A stretch of 5,994 nucleotides of DNA from positions 1 to 5,994 of the forward strand of contig DGKJ01000107.1 of NCBI GenBank assembly GCA_002387735.1, written 5' to 3'. A model generated the notes under the pieces. It was not told the DNA's origin, searched no databases, and saw nothing but the letters and a program-made list of their open reading frames with translations. The position numbers were made by a program, and so were the translations under genes. The DNA comes from Bacteriovoracaceae bacterium UBA4573. Its GTDB lineage: Bacteria > Bdellovibrionota > UBA1018 > UBA923. Of this stretch, positions 1-5,137 are shown piece after piece. How positions within the stretch are numbered: the stretch's first letter is position 1; every line of letters begins with the position of its first letter.

Positions 1-5
1 CAGGG

Positions 6-43
6 GGCCTGATTGGATTTCTATCCAGTAAAAAAAGCAGGCC
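6..43. repeat. compound hairpin in the leader
   Basis: GGCCTG (6-11) pairs with CAGGCC (38-43). Directly inside it, 12-18 pairs with 23-29 (TGGAT/ATCCA core, one T-G wobble) around a four-base loop TTCT. An unpaired A7G stretch (30-37) sits on one side. The two stems would stack coaxially into a 13-bp helix with one bulge. No T-run follows the stem on either strand in the right place, so it does not look like an intrinsic terminator. No gene could be supported in 1-136. Frame 2 closes at a TAA at 29-31 and frame 3 at a TAG at 102-104, so the tail of an upstream gene could end here, but there is too little sequence to tell. Confidence 0.45.
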
Positions 44-55
44 ACATGCCCCAAT

Positions 56-116
56 TAGAACGCCCTCTTCATTTTTTTCAAATTATTTATACAATCCTAA
101 ATAGAACGCATTCTTC
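56..116 (+). repeat. imperfect 15-base direct repeat, 46-bp period, upstream of the FliG-like gene
   Basis: TAGAACGCCCTCTTC at 56-70 recurs as TAGAACGCATTCTTC at 102-116. Thirteen of 15 positions are identical and only the two middle bases differ. The copies bracket the A/T-rich stretch with the best -10 candidate (90-95), and the second copy begins about where transcription would start. This layout suits a pair of regulator-binding half sites or an operator, but no known regulator is recognised. An 8-base match to the shared core (TAGAACGC) also occurs at 3461-3468 inside nth and may be chance. Confidence 0.5.
66..95 (+). promoter_or_regulatory. possible sigma-70-type promoter of the FliG-like gene
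   Basis: TACAAT at 90-95 matches the TATAAT consensus at 5 of 6 bases and lies about 40 bases before the ATG at 137. The -35 region is poor. TTCATT at 68-73 (16-base spacer) and TCTTCA at 66-71 (18-base spacer) each match only three bases of TTGACA. The stretch between is T/A-rich. Transcription would start near 102, at the edge of the second direct-repeat copy. This is a weak call from composition and position only. Confidence 0.3.
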
Positions 117-136
117 GCTAGGGGCACAAACTCAAA

Positions 137-595
137 ATGGGAATCACCGACCGACATAAAAAACCGGGTGGCTTTAAAAAACTTGTTCATTCGCTCGAGA
201 CCACGGCGCACGACAAACGAAAAAAAATTTTGGAAGCCATGCGAACTGAGGATCCGGATTTCGTATTGGAAGTTGAAAGTTGTATATTCGAATTCGATGA
301 ATTTCTTAAAATAGATGATGCCATATTGGCAGAAGTCACCGCCGCTCTCACTGAAATGAGAACCTTAGCTTTTGCGCTTTATAATGCGAGCGAAGAAATT
401 ACGACGAAGTTCAAACGCTGCCTTAAACCAGCGCAACAATACCAATTAAAAGAAGCGACCGAAATGCTGGGTTCTGAAAAAGTGGTTCGCGCCCAACAAA
501 TATCTGCGCAATTCAAGATCATAGAAAAAGCGCGAGAAATCGAGCCTGCTCGACGCTTCGTCTTAAAAAAATATTCGCAATCTTACCGCGATTAA
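137..595 (+). CDS. orphan FliG C-terminal-domain-like protein, 152 aa
   Basis: The protein resembles only the C-terminal part of FliG, the flagellar switch protein that couples stator force to the rotor. It starts at the equivalent of the Gly-Gly hinge of FliG (GGFK, residues 11-14; GGVK in E. coli). It then has a region like the linker and ARM-C domain (12-60), the family's F-D-L-DD signature (FDEFLKIDD, 53-61), the ALxxASEE segment (80-87) and the helical tail (88-136). Full FliG is about 330 residues. The N-terminal domain and ARM-M, which bind FliF and FliM, are absent. Aligned by eye to E. coli FliG, the torque-helix charges K264, R281, D288, D289 and R297 become Y81, A98, E105, A106 and K114, so only two keep charge. 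The start is firm: an in-frame stop lies at 119-121 and the ATG at 137 is the only start after it. AGGGG at 120-124 is a possible but distant ribosome site. The gene ends in convergent overlap with the next gene. Role unknown; an accessory rotor part or a non-flagellar adaptor are both possible. Confidence 0.7.
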   Translation: MGITDRHKKPGGFKKLVHSLETTAHDKRKKILEAMRTEDPDFVLEVESCIFEFDEFLKIDDAILAEVTAALTEMRTLAFALYNASEEITTKFKRCLKPAQQYQLKEATEMLGSEKVVRAQQISAQFKIIEKAREIEPARRFVLKKYSQSYRD

Positions 596-1920
596 TTTCG
601 AGTGCGTCCAAAATGTGGCCAAAATGCGCGGGCCAGTGCCCACTTTGACGCAGCTTCGTTCAGCCTTTGCTCAGCTCGCTCGTCGCCAAATTCCGGTGCG
701 TACATTTGTTTGAGCCAGGCGTTGGCAAGTGCCAACGCCCCCCATTCCCAAGCTTCATACTGGTCAAATTCAGGAAAAAAGTTCACGTTGTTTTCTGCTT
801 CTTTGGGTTTCTCGCTCGCTGCAAAATACATTACTTTAAGAGCGCGAAGTCCTGGGCGGTCGCCCCAGAGTTTTTCAATTTCGGTAATTTCATCGCGAAT
901 CGGTAATCGAGCGCGTCCTCGTAGGAACGCTTTGTAGAAACGGGCCTGAAAATCGCGAGGTCGTGCAACCGCGACTTCGTCGGCCTGCGAAATGGCTCGA
1001 GACCAATTTCCAGAAAGACCCACACACGCATTGTTCAAGTGCTGGCGTCGCTCGTCGAAATGGGTCCAACGACTACTCGTGAGCGATACACACACTTTTG
1101 GTTGACCCAAATTAGCTATCGCGACGGCTTCGAGCCACCGCCACAGTTCGTGTTTTGGCCTCCGCCGTAATTCGGCGCGACAAAAGTCTAACAGTTCTTT
1201 CCACTTACTATTTTTGTAGAAGTTTTCGGCAACAAATACGCGATCGTCGTCACAAAGTTCACCGTAAATTTGGTGAGGTGTAGCAAGAAACGCTTTACGG
1301 AGCCCTACATATGGGTGCAGTGCCCCAGACGCCCGCAATTTCTCTGAAAACTTATCTCGCAACCGTTCGAATTCCTTTACGGCCTCTGCATTCGAGGCAA
1401 AATTAATACCATCGTCCGGGGTAGACAAATCTCGTATCTCTTTTTGCCGACAAAAAAACCATTTCTCAAAATGAGGCCGCCACACATCAATCGAAGGCGC
1501 CCCAGTCGGCGCATAACGGTCGCGAACAATCGCTTGAGCCAGAACCTCGGAAAACCGCCCTATGAACGAATCCTCCGTAGGGTGCTCTCGAAAAACACCG
1601 CCCGAAAGTAATACTTTTCCGCCGCCAATATGAAATATATCGCGACCACCAAGGTTAACGACGCGGATAACCGGCCTCAATTTCGGAAAAGTATTATCCA
1701 CTAAGAGCTGCTCGACGGCATGTGCAAAAAGACTCTCGAGTGGGAGCGCTGCTGGCGTGTAGGGCAACGTATCGCTTAGTTCACGCATCGCTTCGTTTGC
1801 CTTTTGATCCACGGCACTCAATGAAAGAGCGTCCTGCGCTAATGCGCGTTTACCGCCTATCGATAGTCCGAAACTAACTAGCTGCGCGACAAAAGCCGCC
1901 TGCAAAAAAAACTTTACCAT
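592..1920 (-). CDS. exported M48-like pseudopeptidase with helical-repeat C-terminus, 442 aa
   Basis: An N-terminal signal peptide is visible: MVK, a hydrophobic run at residues 4-21, then ALA-Q at about 26-29, so the protein should be periplasmic or cell-surface. Residues 84-134 follow the pattern of M48 metallopeptidases: a VVN strand, the GGGKVLLSGG hairpin (99-108) that matches the usual GG-x-(I/V)-(F/L)-V-T-x-G-L, an acidic ED (116-117), then VLAQAIVR (126-133) where the family has VLAHEIAH. Both zinc histidines and the catalytic glutamate of HExxH are replaced (Q129, A130, R133), so it should not cleave peptides. The second half (about 225-435) is helical and Trp/Ala/Arg-rich and looks like degenerate TPR repeats, as in BepA-type M48 proteins. 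The start at 1920 is preferred over an in-frame ATG at 1989. It puts the signal peptide at the N-terminus, has GGGGG four bases upstream, and overlaps the previous stop by 7 bp. It is the last gene of the four-gene cluster. The M48 relation is inferred from the motif by eye. Confidence 0.6.
   Translation of the reverse strand: MVKFFLQAAFVAQLVSFGLSIGGKRALAQDALSLSAVDQKANEAMRELSDTLPYTPAALPLESLFAHAVEQLLVDNTFPKLRPVIRVVNLGGRDIFHIGGGKVLLSGGVFREHPTEDSFIGRFSEVLAQAIVRDRYAPTGAPSIDVWRPHFEKWFFCRQKEIRDLSTPDDGINFASNAEAVKEFERLRDKFSEKLRASGALHPYVGLRKAFLATPHQIYGELCDDDRVFVAENFYKNSKWKELLDFCRAELRRRPKHELWRWLEAVAIANLGQPKVCVSLTSSRWTHFDERRQHLNNACVGLSGNWSRAISQADEVAVARPRDFQARFYKAFLRGRARLPIRDEITEIEKLWGDRPGLRALKVMYFAASEKPKEAENNVNFFPEFDQYEAWEWGALALANAWLKQMYAPEFGDERAEQRLNEAASKWALARAFWPHFGRTRN
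718..739. repeat. perfect 9-bp inverted repeat with 4-base loop
   Basis: GGCGTTGGC (718-726), loop AAGT (727-730), GCCAACGCC (731-739). The stem is perfect and G/C-rich, so it would be very stable in RNA of either strand. It lies inside the coding sequence of the pseudo-M48 gene and encodes an ordinary-looking LANAWL stretch. No T-run follows on either strand, so it is not a canonical terminator. It may act as a 3'-end mRNA stabiliser or pause site, bind a protein, or be chance. Confidence 0.6.
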
Positions 1921-2783
1921 TCTACCCCCATTGGCTGCCAGAAACGCAGCTTCGTAAGAAGCGAAATGTCCTCCGGTCGAATCGGACACTTTGCAAAGGG
2001 TGGCGAAATACGAATGCCTGTTCGGTAAACAACTCGATCTTTAAGTACGTGAGATCGCTCGGCTACCTGAACCCGGTCGGTTCGAAACCTCATTTGTTCC
2101 CACAAACTCGCGTAAAGAGGCAATGAGCTCTCTGCAACCTGGGCGCTATAGGTATTGTTCAAAAGCGCAATTCGCCTCGAATGCAACACAATCTCAAATG
2201 CGATATTCAAATCCTTTTCAATACTTTCGCTCATAAAACTTTCATCATTGCTCGCACAACCCAGTGATCGCACTGCAGTCGGCATTCCGGGAAACTCTAC
2301 GTGCTCTACCGAAAACGCGCCTTTTATCGGAACCGGATTTTCCGAGCGGTAGATCAGCGAGACAATAGTGGAGTCTCTAAGGCGCGATATTCTAGATTCG
2401 AGCAATCGATCCGATCGACCGATTGGAGCAAGACGAGTCTGAAGCCACGCCAGATACGGTTCTTCTCCGCCGATCAGGTTAATTTCCTTCTCGAACTGTT
2501 GGCGTTCACGGGAATCTTCAATAAACAGCTGAAAGTCTTTTTGAACCCACGCCTGCTTGCGGTCCATCATAAAAGGATCCCACCGAAGCACTAATCGCCA
2601 CAACCGCTTAGGATGAAACCCCAAAGACGCGTCGAGAGAGGGTGTCCCACCTTCTGGAACGGCGCTAAAAAGATCGGTACTCGGACTCTGACGAATAAGT
2701 TGATTATTGCAACCTAACAAGACGAGCACCAAGAAAACACGCGACCAATTAAAAATCGATTTTTCAGCTCTCAACCGTTTCAT
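1914..2783 (-). CDS. lipoprotein of unknown function, 289 aa
   Basis: I do not recognise this family. The N-terminus is a lipoprotein signal peptide: a basic n-region (MKRLRAEK...R15), a hydrophobic stretch at 16-23 and the lipobox LLGC with Cys25 as the lipidated residue. It is followed by Asn-Asn rather than Asp, which by the +2 rule (worked out in Enterobacteria) points to the outer membrane. The mature part is soluble, with no further membrane segment. It is rich in Arg and Trp, has two further cysteines (about residues 175 and 265), and looks mixed alpha/beta. Its start overlaps the nth stop as ATGA (4 bp), the usual sign of translational coupling, and its stop overlaps the pseudo-M48 start by 7 bp. 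The tight pairing of a lipoprotein with an exported pseudopeptidase suggests the two products act together in the envelope; that is an inference from context only. Confidence 0.75.
   Translation of the reverse strand: MKRLRAEKSIFNWSRVFLVLVLLGCNNQLIRQSPSTDLFSAVPEGGTPSLDASLGFHPKRLWRLVLRWDPFMMDRKQAWVQKDFQLFIEDSRERQQFEKEINLIGGEEPYLAWLQTRLAPIGRSDRLLESRISRLRDSTIVSLIYRSENPVPIKGAFSVEHVEFPGMPTAVRSLGCASNDESFMSESIEKDLNIAFEIVLHSRRIALLNNTYSAQVAESSLPLYASLWEQMRFRTDRVQVAERSHVLKDRVVYRTGIRISPPFAKCPIRPEDISLLTKLRFWQPMGVEW
1921..1929 (-). promoter_or_regulatory. ribosome binding site that decides the start of the pseudo-M48 gene
   Basis: On the minus strand GGGGG (1929-1925) is followed by TAGA and then the ATG at 1920. 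The upstream lipoprotein gene ends seven bases into this gene (ATGGTAA), so re-initiation by the same ribosomes is likely. This supports the 1920 start over the 23-residue longer ORF from 1989, whose extra residues would precede and spoil the signal peptide. Confidence 0.55.
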
Positions 2784-3520
2784 TTGTGCGTACTCAAATC
2801 TCGCATCAATGCACGACGTGTGAGAACTGGTTTACGAGACGCAACTTTTTTTCTAGTTGCGGGCGACACTCCGCGCATCTCACAGAGTTTCGATAGTTCA
2901 CAACCAGCACAATCCGGGTTACGCGCCATGCAACGGGCTCGCCCATGATAAATTAGTAAATGAGAAAACTGTACCCAGTCTTCTTTGGGTACAACACGCT
3001 CCAATTCGTGTTCAACTTTTACGGGATCAGTCGCTCGAGTAAAACCGAGACGGCGGCTCAGACGACCCACGTGTGTGTCGACCACCAGGCCGGGAATTCC
3101 AAATGCGTTTCCCAACACAACGTTCGCAGTTTTTCGACCCACTCCCCGCAGTTTAACTAAATCTTCCAGTGTGCGTGGAATTTTTCCGTCGTGACGTTCG
3201 ATCACCATTTTCGCGCACTCGAGCAGTGACTTTGCTTTATTGCGGTAAAATCCAGTACTTTGAATAAGGCGTTCGATTTCGTTAATTTTTCCGTTGGCCA
3301 ATTGTTGAACCGTGGGAAATGCAGCAAAAAAATTTGGTGTAACTTTATTGACGCGGTCATCAGTGCATTGTGCCGACAATATTGTAGCCACCACTAACTC
3401 ATAGGGGTTTTTATAATTCAACGAACAGTGCGCATTGGGATAAGTACTTTTTAGAATTTTTAGAACGCTCAACATGCGCGACTGCAAACTTAGCTCTGAG
3501 CTTTTTTTCTTCGTTCCCAC
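2780..3520 (-). CDS. nth: endonuclease III (DNA glycosylase/AP lyase), 246 aa
   Basis: Nth removes oxidised pyrimidines from DNA and nicks the resulting abasic site by beta-elimination, starting base-excision repair in the cytoplasm. The full family pattern is visible: LSAQCTD (48-54), the helix-hairpin-helix LRGVGRKTANVVL (124-136) with the catalytic lysine K130, the catalytic aspartate D148 in VDTHV, and a 4Fe-4S loop with Cys197, Cys204, Cys207 and Cys213 in exact C-x6-C-x2-C-x5-C spacing. Two oddities: the HhH Pro of LPGVG is Arg here, and about 33 residues follow the last cysteine, many of them basic, where E. coli Nth has only a few. The start is GTG at 3520, chosen because GGAG lies eight bases upstream; the next candidate, ATG at 3475, has no ribosome site. 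The gene starts 31 bp inside polX and ends in an ATGA overlap with the lipoprotein gene. Confidence 0.95.
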   Translation of the reverse strand: MGTKKKSSELSLQSRMLSVLKILKSTYPNAHCSLNYKNPYELVVATILSAQCTDDRVNKVTPNFFAAFPTVQQLANGKINEIERLIQSTGFYRNKAKSLLECAKMVIERHDGKIPRTLEDLVKLRGVGRKTANVVLGNAFGIPGLVVDTHVGRLSRRLGFTRATDPVKVEHELERVVPKEDWVQFSHLLIYHGRARCMARNPDCAGCELSKLCEMRGVSPATRKKVASRKPVLTRRALMRDLSTHK

Positions 3521-5112
3521 AAACTTTTCTCCACTTCCTCAACCGATCTCAAATTAAAAACCAAACTCTTTGACAGCATAGCCTTTTCTAATACGCGCGC
3601 ACCGAGCTGCACATGTGCCAACCCCTCAAGATCGTGCGCATCGGGATTAAGAGAAACTTGAATTTCTTTTTCTTCGAGCATTCGGCCAAATCGCCAATCG
3701 ATATCCAAGCGACTGGGGTGGGCGTTGAACTCGATTATTACTCCATTATCCTTTGCGGCGTCGAACACCTGGTTCCAATTCAAACTATAGGGCTCGCGTC
3801 CGAGTAGCAAACGGCCCGATGGGTGGCCCCAAAAAGTCATGTATGGATTTTCCATCGCTCGGAGAATTCGGTTTGTCATTGCCGCTTCGTCCATTTGAAA
3901 TCGCGAATGAATAGAACCAATCACGAAGTCGAATTCCGCAAGAACCGAGTCCGGGTAATCGAGCGTTCCGTCGGCCAAAATGTCACTCTCGATGCCATGA
4001 AACACTCGAATGCCGCACCTTTTCTGCAAAGAAGCGATCGCCTTTCGTTGTGCTCGAATGCGATCTACCGACAAACCGTGCGCGTAAAACGCCGACTGGC
4101 TGTGATCCGAAATTCCGATGTATTGGTACCCGAGCTTTGCTGCCTCAGTAACCATTTCTTCGAGACTGGCCGTACCGTCACTTTCGGTAGTGTGATTGTG
4201 AAAAACTCCTCGCACTCCTCCGTCACGCCTCACTCGATAGGTCTCAGCATTGGGTTTACGCAATTCCGTTTGACCAATCCAGGTTGTTTCAAGCCAACTA
4301 GGCTCCCAATCCTGAACTTCGTGGGCTAGTGCAACACTTTGTTCCAGCCTTTTTCGCAGGTCCTCTGAAGAATTCAACCAAACGCGCAGCTTTTCGTCGA
4401 TAGCACTCGAAACCCAAAGCACACACGCGAGCTCTTTGTGAAGAAATTCAAGTTTCTGAAGAGACATGCCAAAAACTTTTTTTTCCGACTTTTTTTCGAA
4501 ATGAATTTTTTTAGGTACGTCAGTAATGTGCCACTCAAATAAACTAACAACCTCGCAATGGCGGGCCAACTGCCCCACTCGCACGGAGTTACCCCCGAAC
4601 AAGGTCTCAATTTCAGCCGCGTAGTCCAACGCTTCGATTAACAAGGCTTTGCCTCGTGAGGCTTTAAGAAGTTCTAAATTCTTTAGCAATTTTTCTTGCG
4701 TGCTCTTGCCAAACCCTTTGAGCGTCAGAAGTCGATTTTCCCGACAGGCATATTCCAACTCCCCAAGTGTCTGAACTCCGAGTTCTTCGTATACTTGCCG
4801 TGCTTTTTTCGGCCCAAGTCCCGGCAACTTCAAAAGTTCCAAAATAGGTGCCGGCACTTTAGCCGACAGTTCGTTTCTAGCGGTCGAATCTCCAGTTTTT
4901 AAAAATTCCCCCAAGGTCGTTCTAATTCCATCACCAATTCCCGCGACTTTCACTTCACCCGAGGCAATGGACTCGAGTTTTTCTTGGGTACCCCGCACAG
5001 CGTCGGCACCCTTTTGAAAGGCCCGAACTTTGAACGGGTTCTCCCCCGCAAGTTCCATAAGTCGCGCAACTTCTTCGAGGTGTTCATAGGCGCTTTGCTG
5101 TGTCATTGGCAT
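3490..5112 (-). CDS. polX: PolX-family protein with dead polymerase palm and intact PHP phosphoesterase domain, 540 aa
   Basis: Bacterial PolX combines an HhH DNA-binding region, a family X polymerase palm and a C-terminal PHP metal-dependent domain (3'-5' exonuclease and AP-site activities in studied members). Here the N-terminus matches (HLEEVARLMELAGENPF, 11-27) and HhH-like motifs stand at 56-62 (VAGIGDG), 96-102 (LPGLGPK) and 131-137 (LKGFGKS). The palm motif, normally GSxRRG...DxD, reads GQLARHCEVVSLFE at 180-193, so both motif aspartates are gone. The following stretch (194-300) is Lys-rich and unlike a palm, and the IPPELRE signature is reduced to a TELRK remnant (282-286). The PHP domain is complete: H305, H307, D312, H337, E375, H402, H430, D491 and H493, in HNH, SDG, SDHS, GIE, SIHS, GHP and DAH. 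Length is slightly below the usual 570 or so. The start at 5112 has no strong ribosome site; ATG at 5106 is equally possible. It overlaps nth by 31 bp. Likely a DNA 3'-end or AP-site processing enzyme, not a polymerase. Confidence 0.9.
   Translation of the reverse strand: MPMTQQSAYEHLEEVARLMELAGENPFKVRAFQKGADAVRGTQEKLESIASGEVKVAGIGDGIRTTLGEFLKTGDSTARNELSAKVPAPILELLKLPGLGPKKARQVYEELGVQTLGELEYACRENRLLTLKGFGKSTQEKLLKNLELLKASRGKALLIEALDYAAEIETLFGGNSVRVGQLARHCEVVSLFEWHITDVPKKIHFEKKSEKKVFGMSLQKLEFLHKELACVLWVSSAIDEKLRVWLNSSEDLRKRLEQSVALAHEVQDWEPSWLETTWIGQTELRKPNAETYRVRRDGGVRGVFHNHTTESDGTASLEEMVTEAAKLGYQYIGISDHSQSAFYAHGLSVDRIRAQRKAIASLQKRCGIRVFHGIESDILADGTLDYPDSVLAEFDFVIGSIHSRFQMDEAAMTNRILRAMENPYMTFWGHPSGRLLLGREPYSLNWNQVFDAAKDNGVIIEFNAHPSRLDIDWRFGRMLEEKEIQVSLNPDAHDLEGLAHVQLGARVLEKAMLSKSLVFNLRSVEEVEKSLWERRKKAQS
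3502..3508 (-). other. slippery A7 heptamer in the polX/nth overlap
   Basis: In the polX frame the minus strand reads AGA AAA AAA GCT, that is A_AAA_AAA in the zero frame, nine bases before the polX stop codon. A -1 slip here would carry ribosomes from polX into the nth frame (next codons AGC TCA GAG) and give a PolX-Nth fusion. Downstream only a very small palindrome (AGCTCAGAGCT) could pair. The nth ribosome site GGAG lies about 20 bases upstream. The heptamer and frames are seen directly; frameshifting itself is speculative. Confidence 0.3.
3529..3532 (-). promoter_or_regulatory. ribosome binding site for nth, supports GTG start
   Basis: On the minus strand GGAG (3532-3529) lies eight bases before the GTG at 3520, inside the last codons of polX. 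It is the best-spaced Shine-Dalgarno sequence in the operon and decides the nth start, giving a protein 15 residues longer at the N-terminus than the ATG at 3475 would. Confidence 0.65.
4489..4495 (-). other. dnaX-type slippery heptamer inside polX
   Basis: The minus strand reads GAA AAA AAG TCG in the polX frame, so A_AAA_AAG, the heptamer used in E. coli dnaX, is in the zero frame at E206-K208. A -1 shift would add 13 codons and then meet TGA at 4450-4448, giving a protein of about 221 residues with the HhH part and no PHP domain. An A8 run (4484-4477), also A_AAA_AAA in frame, and an A7 run (4512-4506) flank it. No upstream Shine-Dalgarno-like stimulator and no strong downstream stem are visible, so use as a frameshift site is uncertain. 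Confidence 0.3.
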
Positions 5113-5137
5113 TTAAGATATGCGAAAGTACCGAAAT

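Noticed and set aside
541..562. Tandem small hairpins (CGAGCCTGCTCG and GACGCTTCGTC) before an A-run, as a bidirectional terminator
   Set aside because: Stems are only four bases with tight loops, and the A-run is on the wrong side to serve as a T-run for the minus-strand operon; it lies in coding sequence.
602..937. Plus-strand ORFs opposite the pseudo-M48 gene
   Set aside because: Ser/Arg-rich translations typical of the reverse complement of a real gene; the minus-strand frame has a signal peptide and overlaps its neighbour as an operon member.
1921..1989. Longer start for the pseudo-M48 gene at 1989, adding 23 residues
   Set aside because: The extra residues overlap the lipoprotein gene, would sit in front of a clear signal peptide, and the ATG at 1920 has its own ribosome site and a typical stop/start overlap.
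2403..2425. Inverted repeat CAATCG/CGATTG with an 11-base loop
   Set aside because: Short arms, coding location in the lipoprotein gene and no extension of pairing make it likely chance.
3823..4329. Plus-strand ORF of 168 codons opposite polX
   Set aside because: It is antisense to the conserved PHP domain and its translation has no recognisable pattern; it is a shadow frame.
4986..4993. Palindrome GGGTACCC
   Set aside because: Eight-base palindromes are expected by chance several times in 6 kb; it lies in polX coding sequence without related copies.
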